A DNA stretch of 44,292 bases from an uncultured Bacteroidales bacterium. Lineage in GTDB: Bacteria; Bacteroidota; Bacteroidia; Bacteroidales; Paludibacteraceae. The DNA lies in NCBI GenBank assembly GCA_946619625.1, contig CAMOMF010000084.1, forward strand, positions 1 to 44,292, given 5' to 3'. The notes beneath the pieces were generated by a model that was not told where the DNA came from, did not search any database, and saw only the letters and a program-made list of their open reading frames with translations. The position numbers and the translations under genes are program-made. Each line of letters begins with the position of its first letter. The first letter of the stretch is position 1. Shown here in pieces: positions 33,476 through 42,068 of this stretch.

Positions 33476-35359
33476 CTAATAAGTCAACCCGAACCCGAAA
33501 GCATACGCCACAGGCACTTCAGGGTGCTTGTCAAAGTACAGGTGCCCGATGTTTTCCCCCTCGGCATAGCGGGTGTAATGGACATCTTTATCGCCGGAAG
33601 TCACCAGTGGGAAATTGGCTGAGGAGGGCACGTCCTCGTAGCGCACGGGGAACGTCACCGGCAGTTTTCCCGTGGGCGGCACAGCGCCACTAAGCACGTC
33701 CGCCACAGCCAGCCCGCCTTCCTGTCCGGGACACCAAACCAGCAGAATAGCGTCTGCCCAATCGCGCCACGATGCCACTTCCATCACATTGGCGATGTTC
33801 AGCACCACAACCATCCGCTTCCCCTGTTCATGAGCCATGGCAGAGGTTCTTCGCAGCAGGTCTTGCTCGGTATCACTCAGGTAGAAATACCCTTTCTCCA
33901 AGCGGTTGTCTTTTCCCTCGCCCGATTGCCGTCCTACCGTCACGATGGCTATATCCGCACGGTCAATGGCTGCACGCAGCATTTCATCCTGTATGTCCAT
34001 TTCATTATAAGAGGGCTGCCCCATGTACTTCGACACAATCCCCATGCCGGACACTTTGCGTACCGCCTTGCGGGTACCGGCGTACTGCTCGTACACCCTC
34101 CGCAGTTCAGGGTCCAAACTATATCCGGCGGCTGTCAGTCCCGAATCGAGTGACACTCGGTGGGCGCTGTTCACAAATCCGCTGCCTGTGCCGCCACAAA
34201 TCAGTCGGTACGAGTGAACACCTAACAGTGCTATATTCTTCACCTCCTGAGGCAAAGGGAGGGTGTTATTCGCGTTTTTCAGCAGCACACAACCCGCAGC
34301 ACCGGCTCGTCTTGCCAACGCAGCATGCGCCAACGTATCGTACGCTTGCCCGCCGTCACCCCGGAAAGTATGGGTTTTTACAATCAGTTGCAGCATACAC
34401 TCTACTGCTTCGTCAAGGCGTTCTTCTGACAGTTTGCCTTGTTGCACATTGCGGTATATACGGTTGATTCTGCGCTCCATGCCCGGCATTAACAAATCCA
34501 CGCCGGCAGCAATCTTCTCCGCCGGACGGGTATGTCGCTGCCAGTCGGTCAGCACAACCCCTTCGTACCCCCACTGCCCGCGCAGAACATCGGTCAGCAG
34601 ATAGGTATTCTCCTGCACAACGGTCCCATTCACACTGTTATACGACGCCATGACGCACCAAGGCTCAGTATCCTCGATTGTGCGGCGGAAATTCTCCAGG
34701 TAGATGTTGTGCATCGTCAGACTATCCACCTGAACATCGTTGCGGAAGCGGTTGGTTTCCTGGTTATTGAGGGCGTAATGCTTTACACACGCACCCACCC
34801 CCGCCGACTGGACGCCACGCACAATGGCAGATGCCATGGAACTACTCAATGCCACATCCTCCGAGAAATACTCATAGTTGCGCCCGCCAAGCGGATTGCG
34901 GATGATATTCATGCCGGGCATAAGCATCACGTCCACACCTGCCGCCTGCGCTTCCTCGCCGATTGCCCTGCCTACCTCCCGCACCAGTGCAGTGTCGCCA
35001 CTGGAAGCAAGCGCAATGGCAGCGGGAAAAGCCGTCGCTCCTTTCTGCTTCAACCTAAGCCCGGCAGGACCGTCGGAGAACACAATAGAGGGTATGCCCA
35101 AACGTTTGATGGCGCGCGACTCCCCCGCAGCGCCGGGCACCCGGTGACCATGGGTAAAAGGGATATGCAGTCCCTCGAACATACTACCCCAGCCTGCCCC
35201 TACTAACAAAGACGTTTTTTCGTACAATGTCATGTCGGCAAGGACCGAGTCGATGTTGTCGGCACTCAGTTGCAGATGGATGTCATCAGACGCAGACGGC
35301 GCGCACGCCGTCATTACAACTGCGCACGCACCTAACAGGATAGCATGTAAATGTTTCAT
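33476..35359 (-). CDS. Glycoside hydrolase family 3 lipoprotein lacking the C-terminal FnIII domain
   Basis: This 627-residue GH3 enzyme is probably a beta-glucosidase or beta-xylosidase. The signal peptide ends in a lipobox (VMTAC, Cys19), so it is anchored in a membrane. Landmarks are FSDGPAGLR, GRNYEYFSEDV, KHYALNNQETNR, MASYNSVNG, VVLTDW near residue 272 (catalytic nucleophile Asp) and GVDLLMPG. The second domain carries GRQSGEGKDNR near 482, containing the likely acid/base glutamate. Family members of this type usually continue for about 100 residues with a fibronectin-type III domain after the FGFGLTY motif; here a TAG stop follows this motif directly. The catalytic core is complete. 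It lies 12 bp after clpB on the same strand. The precise substrate is not readable from sequence. Confidence 0.88.
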   Translation of the reverse strand: MKHLHAILLGACAVVMTACAPSASDDIHLQLSADNIDSVLADMTLYEKTSLLVGAGWGSMFEGLHIPFTHGHRVPGAAGESRAIKRLGIPSIVFSDGPAGLRLKQKGATAFPAAIALASSGDTALVREVGRAIGEEAQAAGVDVMLMPGMNIIRNPLGGRNYEYFSEDVALSSSMASAIVRGVQSAGVGACVKHYALNNQETNRFRNDVQVDSLTMHNIYLENFRRTIEDTEPWCVMASYNSVNGTVVQENTYLLTDVLRGQWGYEGVVLTDWQRHTRPAEKIAAGVDLLMPGMERRINRIYRNVQQGKLSEERLDEAVECMLQLIVKTHTFRGDGGQAYDTLAHAALARRAGAAGCVLLKNANNTLPLPQEVKNIALLGVHSYRLICGGTGSGFVNSAHRVSLDSGLTAAGYSLDPELRRVYEQYAGTRKAVRKVSGMGIVSKYMGQPSYNEMDIQDEMLRAAIDRADIAIVTVGRQSGEGKDNRLEKGYFYLSDTEQDLLRRTSAMAHEQGKRMVVVLNIANVMEVASWRDWADAILLVWCPGQEGGLAVADVLSGAVPPTGKLPVTFPVRYEDVPSSANFPLVTSGDKDVHYTRYAEGENIGHLYFDKHPEVPVAYAFGFGLTY

Positions 35360-35371
35360 TATTTCATGTTT

Positions 35372-37531
35372 TTAGTTCGAGAATCCCAACTCGCCGTTGT
35401 GCATATCCACCACTACAGGTTTCTGCGGATTGACTTTGCCGGCGATGATCTGCTTGGACAGTTCGTTCAGAACCAACCGTTGCAGTGCCCTCTTGACAGG
35501 ACGGGCGCCGAACTGCGGGTCGTAACCCTCTTTGGCGATGTAGCGGATAGCATCGTTGGTCACACGTAGGTCAATGCCAGCTCCGCCTTGTTCGGCAGGA
35601 CGTCCTAACATACGGCGTATCTCGCTGATTTGCAAGCCTACCACTTGTTCTATCATTTCCTCGCTGAGAGGAGTGAACATGATGGTCTCGTCGATACGGT
35701 TGAGGAACTCGGGACGGATTGTCTGCTTCAGCAGGTCGAATACTTGCCGCTTGGTTTCCTCGCGCGGAACACCTTTCTCCTCATTCTCACGGATAAGTTG
35801 CGTACCCAGATTGGAGGTGAGGATAATAATCGTGTTCTTGAAGTTGACGGTGCGTCCCTTGTTGTCAGTCAAACGACCGTCGTCCAGCACTTGCAAGAGT
35901 ACGTTGAACACATCGGGATGAGCTTTTTCAATCTCATCGAACAGCACTACCGAGTAGGGCTTGCGGCGGATTGCCTCTGTCAGTTGACCGCCCTCGTCGT
36001 ATCCTACATATCCCGGAGGGGCACCGATGAGTCGGGTCGCAGAGAATTTCTCCTGATACTCACTCATGTCGATACGGGTAATCATGTTCTCGTCGTTGAA
36101 CAGATAGTCGGCAAGCGCTTTGGCAAGTTCGGTTTTACCGACACCGGTCGTACCCAGGAAGATGAAACTGCCGATAGGCCGTTTGGGGTCTTGCAGACCG
36201 GCACGGGAACGACGGATAGCGTCACTGACCGCCTGTATTGCCTCGTCCTGCCCGATGACACGCTTATGCAACTCTTCTTCCAGGCGCAACAACTTGTCCC
36301 TTTCGGATTGTTGCATCTTGGTGACAGGAATACCTGTCCAGCGACTTACCACCTCGGCAATGTCGTCCTCGGTGACAGTGTCGTTAATCAGGCTGACGCC
36401 GCCTGCGCCCAACGCGTCCTCGGCAGCCTTAATGCGGTTCTCCGCCTCTTGGATCTTACCGTAGCGCAACTCCGCCACTTTGCCGTAGTTGCCCTCTCGT
36501 TCGGCAACCTCCGCCTCATGTTTCATCTCCTCAATGTGCACTTTCTCTTTCTGGATAGTGTCGTACTGCGCTTTCTCTTTCTTCCACTGCTCGCGCATAC
36601 GGGATGCCTCGGCTTTCTTGTCCTCCAGTTCCTTGGTGAGGCGTTCCAGTTTGGGCTTGTCGTCCTCTTTGAGTATCGCCTGACGCTCAATCTCGAGTTG
36701 CTTGATCTGGCGTTCCAGCGTATCCAGTTCTTCGGGCACGGAGTCCATTTCCAGCCGCAGTTTGCTTGCCGCCTCGTCCACCAAGTCAATCGCCTTGTCG
36801 GGAAGGAACCGGTCGGATATGTATCGCGTGGACAACTGTACGGCTGCTATCAGCGCGTCGTCCTTGATGCGCACATGGTGGTGGTTCTCGTATTTCTCCT
36901 TCAGACCACGCAGGATACTGATAGTCGCCGCCTCATCAGGTTCATCGACCATGACGATTTGGAAACGACGTTCCAGCGCTTTGTCCTTCTCGAAATACTT
37001 CTGGTACTCGCTGAGCGTGGTGGCACCAATGGCGCGCAACTCTCCCCTCGCCAAGGCAGGCTTGAGGATGTTGGCGGCGTCCATGGCACCACTGGACTGT
37101 CCGGCACCTACCAGGGTATGAATCTCATCGATAAAGAGGATGATTTCGCCCTCGGCTTTCACCACCTCGTTCACTACGCCCTTCAGACGCTCTTCAAACT
37201 CGCCCTGATATTTGGCACCGGCAATCAGTGCACCCATATCGAGCGAATATAGTTGTTTCTTCTTCAGGTTTTCAGGCACGTCACCACGCACGATACGGAA
37301 AGCAAGTCCCTCCGCAATAGCGGTTTTACCGACACCCGGCTCTCCTATCAGGATAGGGTTGTTCTTTGTGCGGCGACTCAGGATTTGCAGCACACGGCGG
37401 ATTTCTTCGTCGCGACCGATCACCGGGTCCAACTTGCCGCTTTTAGCACGCTCATTCAGGTTGATTGCGTACTTGTCCAAGTTCTCATGTTGAGAAGCGG
37501 ACGGTGTTTGATTCTGTGTTGCCATATTCAT
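35372..37531 (-). CDS. clpB: ClpB-type AAA+ disaggregase without the N-terminal domain
   Basis: ClpB unfolds and threads aggregated proteins together with DnaK. The 719 residues from the ATG at 37531 hold the first ATPase domain (Walker A GEPGVGKT near 63-70, Walker B ILFIDEIHTLVGAG), the long coiled-coil middle domain (EELDTLERQIKQLEIERQAI and following heptads) and the second ATPase domain (GTTGVGKTELAK near 459, VLFDEIEKAHPDVFNVLLQ, C-terminal sensor and QFGARPVKRALQR). The usual first 145 residues (the Clp_N double repeat) are absent: the protein starts in the linker just before DKYAINLNERAKSGKLDPVIGRDEE. The DNA upstream is a 115-bp intergenic region, not a broken N domain. Shorter ClpB forms made by internal initiation are known to be active; here the short form seems to be the only one encoded. 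Confidence 0.93.
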   Translation of the reverse strand: MNMATQNQTPSASQHENLDKYAINLNERAKSGKLDPVIGRDEEIRRVLQILSRRTKNNPILIGEPGVGKTAIAEGLAFRIVRGDVPENLKKKQLYSLDMGALIAGAKYQGEFEERLKGVVNEVVKAEGEIILFIDEIHTLVGAGQSSGAMDAANILKPALARGELRAIGATTLSEYQKYFEKDKALERRFQIVMVDEPDEAATISILRGLKEKYENHHHVRIKDDALIAAVQLSTRYISDRFLPDKAIDLVDEAASKLRLEMDSVPEELDTLERQIKQLEIERQAILKEDDKPKLERLTKELEDKKAEASRMREQWKKEKAQYDTIQKEKVHIEEMKHEAEVAEREGNYGKVAELRYGKIQEAENRIKAAEDALGAGGVSLINDTVTEDDIAEVVSRWTGIPVTKMQQSERDKLLRLEEELHKRVIGQDEAIQAVSDAIRRSRAGLQDPKRPIGSFIFLGTTGVGKTELAKALADYLFNDENMITRIDMSEYQEKFSATRLIGAPPGYVGYDEGGQLTEAIRRKPYSVVLFDEIEKAHPDVFNVLLQVLDDGRLTDNKGRTVNFKNTIIILTSNLGTQLIRENEEKGVPREETKRQVFDLLKQTIRPEFLNRIDETIMFTPLSEEMIEQVVGLQISEIRRMLGRPAEQGGAGIDLRVTNDAIRYIAKEGYDPQFGARPVKRALQRLVLNELSKQIIAGKVNPQKPVVVDMHNGELGFSN

Positions 37532-37646
37532 TCGGATTTTAATTGTTTTGCCGAACCTCTTGCAATTAAAATGCCAAAAGAAGAATCGTGTACAATCTGT
37601 CAGTTTCCGGCATGTGAACTCTGCCATGTGACTGACAAAATGGCAA

Positions 37647-38984
37647 TCATCTCGTCAGGTCTTCGTAGCGCCTTTTTGCGGTCAGATAGGATATACGCCT
37701 GTCGGTGATGGCGTTCTGCGCCTGCAGGAGCAAAGCGTTGGCTTGCAAGACATCGTTGAGGGTGTTCACCCCTGCCTTGTAGTTCAGTTCAGCCAAACGG
37801 TAATTTTCCTCCGCCATTGCCAGTGCAGACGAGTCGGACACCAACAGTGCCTGCGCCTCCACCATTTGGTTGTACGCCTGCCTTTCCTGCAGTCCCATCT
37901 GCATGTTGAGGTTGTCGCGCTGCAATTCATACTGGCGGATGGCAATATTGTGCTCGCGAATCTTGTGCGATGTCTCCCACCACTGCGTGAGGGGGATAAC
38001 AGCGGTGGCGAACAGCAATCCGTTATGGTTGTAGTTCACCTTGACAGGGTTGCCCCAATAATAGGTGCCGCCCAAAGCAACCTGCGGCAAGGCCTCGCCG
38101 ATAGTGATTTTTTTCTTCAACTCTTCCGCCCTCACTTGCAGGTCCAACAGTTTGCGTTCAGGACGATCCATATTGCTCTGCAGCGCCAACAGACGGACAG
38201 GTTCAACCGCTTGCTTCTCATCCGCCAGCACCAACCCGCCGTCAGGATAGTCAATGCCAATCTGCTGGCACAACAGTCGTGATGCCAGTTCGATACCATT
38301 GCTGAGTTGCAACTGTTTGGCACGTATCTCGTTTTTCTTCAGTTCCACTTGCAGCGCATCACTCTTCGTCACCAATCCCGCCTGCAGCGCCACGTCCACA
38401 GTGTGCGTGAGCGAGTCCAACAGTGCCAAGCCGGACTGCACGGTCTGGACTTTGTCTTGAAGTCCCAGCACTAAATAATACGACGACTCGATGTTCTCCA
38501 ATATGTCACGCTCGCTCACCTCGGCTTTCAGTTCGGCAGCTTCTACTCCCAGCCCCGCCAACTTGTTGCCGTTCACGATACGTCCTCCGGCAAAGAGGGG
38601 CTGTACCGCCGTGGCGCTGAGCGACAGACCGTGTCGCATCAAGGCAATCTCGTTGCGGACATCGCTCTCTTCTTTCACCAAGTCAAACAATGCTTGCAGC
38701 AGTCTGCGGGCGTCATCAGACTGAATGTCGTCAATTCCGAACTCCAAAATAGGGTTCAGCGCGTGGTAAGCAAAGAATGAGCCGCTCACCTGCGGAAAGA
38801 ATTTCGTGAACACTTGTGCCTTCACTTCCCGTGCTTTGTCAATTTCCAAGCGCGAGACACGTATGTCTGCGTTGTTCTGTTTTGCCAGACTGAGACAACT
38901 GTCCAAAGTAAGGGGTTCCGCCCAAACACCGGCGCACAGCAACAAAGCAGTCAGCACAATATGGAGTCTTTGGAGTCTGATCAT
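37647..38984 (-). CDS. TolC-family outer membrane efflux protein
   Basis: This 445-residue member of the outer membrane efflux protein family (PF02321) trimerises into a barrel plus periplasmic tunnel. Signal peptide MIRLQRLHIVLTALLLCAGVWAE is followed by LTLDSCLSLAKQNNADIRVSRLEIDKAREVKAQ, the typical first helix. Two repeats each end in long helices (LVTKSDALQVELKKNEIRAKQLQL and AGVNTLNDVLQANALLLQAQNAITDRRI). The start at 38984 overlaps the upstream stop as ATGA. No membrane-fusion protein, RND pump or ABC transporter lies next to it, so its inner-membrane partner is elsewhere or absent. Confidence 0.9.
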   Translation of the reverse strand: MIRLQRLHIVLTALLLCAGVWAEPLTLDSCLSLAKQNNADIRVSRLEIDKAREVKAQVFTKFFPQVSGSFFAYHALNPILEFGIDDIQSDDARRLLQALFDLVKEESDVRNEIALMRHGLSLSATAVQPLFAGGRIVNGNKLAGLGVEAAELKAEVSERDILENIESSYYLVLGLQDKVQTVQSGLALLDSLTHTVDVALQAGLVTKSDALQVELKKNEIRAKQLQLSNGIELASRLLCQQIGIDYPDGGLVLADEKQAVEPVRLLALQSNMDRPERKLLDLQVRAEELKKKITIGEALPQVALGGTYYWGNPVKVNYNHNGLLFATAVIPLTQWWETSHKIREHNIAIRQYELQRDNLNMQMGLQERQAYNQMVEAQALLVSDSSALAMAEENYRLAELNYKAGVNTLNDVLQANALLLQAQNAITDRRISYLTAKRRYEDLTR

Positions 38985-39475
38985 TCCCACACTGGTTCTT
39001 GTACCCGCCCGAAACGGTCACATTTGTTCTTGACGAAAGTGCTGAACAGCAGCAAACTGTCGGACTTGGTTTTCACTTTCCACGTCTTGGGCACGATGGC
39101 ACTGCCGATTTCCATCTGGTGTTCTTCCCTCAGGTTCTTGCCCTCTTTGCGCCAGCGAAACCATCCGTTGCCGTGGTAATTGAGGTCCTCCTCGAAGACA
39201 TCATCCGACTCGTCCCACTCTTTGCCCCAGTAATAGCCGTCCCCATCGTAGTCATCGTAATAGACCTTGAACCACTTGGGGTTCTCGGCGTTTTGCCATG
39301 TACCCACGATAGCGGGGTCTGCGGCGGGTGAACCATCGTCGTAGTAATACACATCGTTAGTGAACCTGCCCACGACATCCATGCGGCTGCCGGGCACAAC
39401 GAAATGTACAATCGTTACGGCACCCGCCAATACAACCAAGGCAACACACAGCCAAAGAATCAGTTTGCGGTTCAT
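38981..39475 (-). CDS. Small membrane-anchored protein of unknown function
   Basis: This 164-residue protein has one N-terminal membrane segment (LILWLCVALVVLAGAVTIVHFVV) followed by an extracytoplasmic domain. The domain begins near IVGTWQNAENPKWFKVYYDD and is rich in Tyr, Trp and Asp (YYWGKEWDESDDVFEEDL, GNGWFRWRKEG). A GTW start and short antiparallel strands recall lipocalin-like small barrels, but no family can be assigned with confidence. It lies one base after the transglutaminase-like gene and overlaps the TolC gene by four bases, which shows tight coupling to both. Confidence 0.8.
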   Translation of the reverse strand: MNRKLILWLCVALVVLAGAVTIVHFVVPGSRMDVVGRFTNDVYYYDDGSPAADPAIVGTWQNAENPKWFKVYYDDYDGDGYYWGKEWDESDDVFEEDLNYHGNGWFRWRKEGKNLREEHQMEIGSAIVPKTWKVKTKSDSLLLFSTFVKNKCDRFGRVQEPVWE

Positions 39476-39476
39476 A

Positions 39477-41150
39477 CTATTTCAGGATAATTAATTTAGC
39501 CGTATTATTGTCCACCGAAGGCATAGTCCATCCCACCGGTGCGGGTATATAGGTGGGGTCGCACACTACATATCGCTTCTCTTCATATTCAAGCCAGTCG
39601 CCCTTTACGTCCTCATTGAAAGCCACAGCTGCGGCAAGGTGTCCGGGATAATATATCAGCGCCACATCCAGTCCGACAAGGTCGCGCACCAATCGAGTAA
39701 AGAGGATGGCACGGTCCTCACAGTCGCACTTCGGATAGTAAAGTGTTTCTTGTGCAAAGAAAGCGCGGTCGTTCCCCCAAACCGTATCATCGAGGGCGTA
39801 TGGGAAAGCGGTCTGTACCCAGTTGAGCAGGATTCTCACCGCTTCCAGTTCACTCATCGAGGCGATGGTACGCTTCAGCGGCGGATACAATTCATCGCGA
39901 ACACTTTTTTCCAGCGGCGTATTGGCGTACGCAGCCCAACGAGTGGTGAAATCGCCATCTACGTTCGCCTGAGGGTATTGGTTGAAGAAATCTATCAGGT
40001 TCTTGTTCACACTCACAGAGGTCATCACACCCTTGCGAGAAACCAGTTTGCGCTTGGGAGTGGGGTTGGCCTCACATTTGGGCAGGCGGGCGATTTGCAT
40101 GGAGAGGGACTGCTCTTTGTCGTACTTGGAGGGGCACATCTGCAGACGCTCACCATTGTGCTCACCCATAATATAGAATTTTTCTCCGTTCATGGTAAGG
40201 TAACGGACGTTGAATATCTCATAATTGCTTGCCACCAAGAGGAACAATTTCTCCCCTGCCTTGGCAAGACGCACTCTGTATCCCGATTGCGTCATGAGGA
40301 ACGCCTGCATGAAGGTTGCCTCATTGCCTGCGCCGTAATGCTCCTCGCAAGCGGTACGTAGTGCACCCATATACGCCCAATCGCACAACTCGTACTTATC
40401 GCGTGCGTCCATGGCGGATTTGACTGTGATATCGTACTGCTTGCCCGCCAACATTTTCCATGCCTTGGCAAGCGTTTCCTCCTTGATGTCCTCAATGTTC
40501 AGATTATCCGGACGCGGGAAAGAAAGGGAGATGCCGCAACCGAAATAGTCCACCGCCACGTTTTGGTCAATGGAGGGACCCTGAGGATTGACCGGCGCGA
40601 TGGGTGCAGGGGCTGGCGTTGGTTTGGGAACCACTGTCACTGCGGGACTGACAGAGATTTTCTTGGACGGAATCAATTGAAACCGTTTAGGTGACTCGGT
40701 CTGTTCCTCCGACTTGGCACTGTCCTGTTTGTTTCTTGAGAGCAAATTGCGTAGGGAGAAACTCCAATTGGTGGTACTGTCCGGTGCAGGATTCTCGCGG
40801 GCCTCCAGCACAGGCAGCGTGTCAAGTGCGGACTGTTCGGGTTCCTCGTTAGTCGATTCAGTGGCACTCTCGGACTGAACTTCCGGCTCGACATACTCCA
40901 CCGGCGGTAATTCTTCTTCCACCGGCGGCACGATGGGTTCGTGCACGGGAAACTCCGCCCATGCTTGTCGCATAAACTCGGCATACTCCATGTTCACCTT
41001 ACGGCGGAACTCATCGTATTGGTCCTGATAACTGTTTCGCGCCCTGTCAAAAGCCGCCCTTTGCTGTTCCCTGAACTTTTCAAAAGCGTCATTCTGCGCC
41101 ATTGCCGGCAGTGTCAAGGCGAGGAAACATATGAAAGCTATTCTACGCAT
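39477..41150 (-). CDS. Exported transglutaminase-like protein
   Basis: This 557-residue exported protein starts at ATG 41150 (MRRIAFICFLALTLPAMAQ); the frame is open to 41267, but that part spans the promoter. A short coiled region (FEKFREQQRAAFDRARNSYQ and following) leads into a Pro/Glu-rich, probably disordered stretch (about 75-200). The C-terminal third has a transglutaminase-like core with a Cys-His-Asp triad: KCDCEDRA near 475, YYPGHLAAAV near 505 and VVCDPTY near 530. Such domains act as cysteine proteases, amidases or crosslinkers; the reaction here is unknown. It is the first gene of a close minus-strand series with the small anchored protein, TolC, ClpB and GH3 genes. Confidence 0.82.
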   Translation of the reverse strand: MRRIAFICFLALTLPAMAQNDAFEKFREQQRAAFDRARNSYQDQYDEFRRKVNMEYAEFMRQAWAEFPVHEPIVPPVEEELPPVEYVEPEVQSESATESTNEEPEQSALDTLPVLEARENPAPDSTTNWSFSLRNLLSRNKQDSAKSEEQTESPKRFQLIPSKKISVSPAVTVVPKPTPAPAPIAPVNPQGPSIDQNVAVDYFGCGISLSFPRPDNLNIEDIKEETLAKAWKMLAGKQYDITVKSAMDARDKYELCDWAYMGALRTACEEHYGAGNEATFMQAFLMTQSGYRVRLAKAGEKLFLLVASNYEIFNVRYLTMNGEKFYIMGEHNGERLQMCPSKYDKEQSLSMQIARLPKCEANPTPKRKLVSRKGVMTSVSVNKNLIDFFNQYPQANVDGDFTTRWAAYANTPLEKSVRDELYPPLKRTIASMSELEAVRILLNWVQTAFPYALDDTVWGNDRAFFAQETLYYPKCDCEDRAILFTRLVRDLVGLDVALIYYPGHLAAAVAFNEDVKGDWLEYEEKRYVVCDPTYIPAPVGWTMPSVDNNTAKLIILK

Positions 41151-41224
41151 AGTTTGAAGTTGTTTGTCAATTGTATGATATTGTTTGAAGTTACTTGGTG
41201 TTGGTGCACTCACCTTTGCGGGTG

Positions 41225-41256
41225 CAAAGGTACAACTTTTTTTTGACATGTGCAAG
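41225..41256 (-). promoter_or_regulatory. Promoter of the transglutaminase operon
   Basis: On the minus strand a -33 CTTG (41256-41253) and -7 TACCTTTG (41232-41225) are 20 bp apart, with the shared ATGTCAAAAAAAAG spacer core and GCACCC after the -7 box. The leader to the ATG at 41150 is about 65-70 nt. Confidence 0.85.
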
Positions 41257-41400
41257 AGTTTCTTCAACTTTTTACCAAAAAAGTGTCTTTTTTTTGAAAT
41301 GATAGTTCAGGAGTGTAGGAATGTAGATAGTTGTTTAGGGAATATAGACATACCTTTTTTCTCTCTCTTCCCCCAAAAAATTGTTAAACATTTTGCTTAC

Positions 41401-41455
41401 GGTCTCCTTACTCTCTCCTTACTCTCTCCATACCCTCTCCACACGGTCTCCGCAC
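41401..41455. repeat. 11-bp CTCTCC tandem repeat between divergent promoters
   Basis: Five units of 11 bp: GGTCTCCTTAC, TCTCTCCTTAC, TCTCTCCATAC, CCTCTCCACAC, GGTCTCCGCAC. The gap 41151-41556 otherwise holds the two divergent promoters and no gene. Confidence 0.8.
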
Positions 41456-41520
41456 CATGCACACGAAATAATCACCCATGGGGCAAAAGGTGACTATTTT
41501 TGCACTTTTTTCAGAAAAGG

Positions 41521-41552
41521 CTTGCATATGTCAGAAAAAAGCAGTAACTTTG
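41521..41552 (+). promoter_or_regulatory. Promoter directly abutting a start codon
   Basis: The -33 CTTG (41521-41524) and -7 TAACTTTG (41545-41552) are 20 bp apart; a GCACTTTTTT word lies about 9 bp upstream. The ATG at 41557 is only four bases past the -7 box, so the transcript should start at or within a few bases of the start codon. Confidence 0.85.
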
Positions 41553-41556
41553 CAGC

Positions 41557-41985
41557 ATGAAACGGAAAGGAATACTCATATTCGCTTGTTTGACGGTGCT
41601 GTTTACAGCGCTGTTTCAACCGTTTACAGCATTGCTCCGGACGTTTACTCCAGCAGGGAGTTGTTATGATGGCGCACTCCCGCAAGGACTGGTGTCGGGC
41701 AGTGGACCATCCACAAACGAGGAACCATGCACGAATGAGGAACAAACCTGTTTCCTTGTCAGTTGTCCGTCTTCGCGTCCATACGCAATCGAGGAGCATA
41801 GTAACACGGTCATTGCACCGTCGCCGGTAACCATCCACGGGGCATCACCGGACGGTCATGGGGTCGCCGCCCATACGGTTCAACGCATACTGACCTCGCG
41901 ACGGAGTACTTGCAACGCCGTACAAAAAACGGGCATTTCTTTGCCACCCGAACTTATCGCTTTCCCGTTCTCATCGTTTTGGTAA
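41557..41985 (+). CDS. Small exported protein of unknown function
   Basis: This 142-residue protein begins with a signal-peptide-like segment (MKRKGILIFACLTVLFTALFQPFTALL). The mature part has four cysteines and no recognised domain (PSTNEEPCTNEEQTCFLVSC), and ends in PPELIAFPFSSFW. The reading frame is supported mainly by the strong promoter, which ends four bases before the ATG, and by the plausible signal peptide; codon pattern and conservation cannot be judged here. The mRNA is probably leaderless. No relation to the neighbouring genes is evident. Confidence 0.55.
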   Translation: MKRKGILIFACLTVLFTALFQPFTALLRTFTPAGSCYDGALPQGLVSGSGPSTNEEPCTNEEQTCFLVSCPSSRPYAIEEHSNTVIAPSPVTIHGASPDGHGVAAHTVQRILTSRRSTCNAVQKTGISLPPELIAFPFSSFW

Positions 41986-42007
41986 AAAGGTTACTTATTG
42001 CATGGAC

Positions 42008-42025
42008 GTCCCAACAAGGTGGGAC
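42008..42025 (+). promoter_or_regulatory. Small hairpin in the gap before the 40-residue protein
   Basis: GTCCCA (42008-42013) pairs with TGGGAC (42020-42025) around a 6-nt loop. It could end the preceding transcript weakly or sit in the leader of the next gene. No U-tract follows. Confidence 0.4.
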
Positions 42026-42068
42026 CCGATAGACTTCACTGAGTATTAACCTTTTATACAAAACAAAT

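Noticed and set aside
35630..37252. A 540-codon plus-strand open frame
   Set aside because: It is antisense to clpB, whose motifs are unmistakable.
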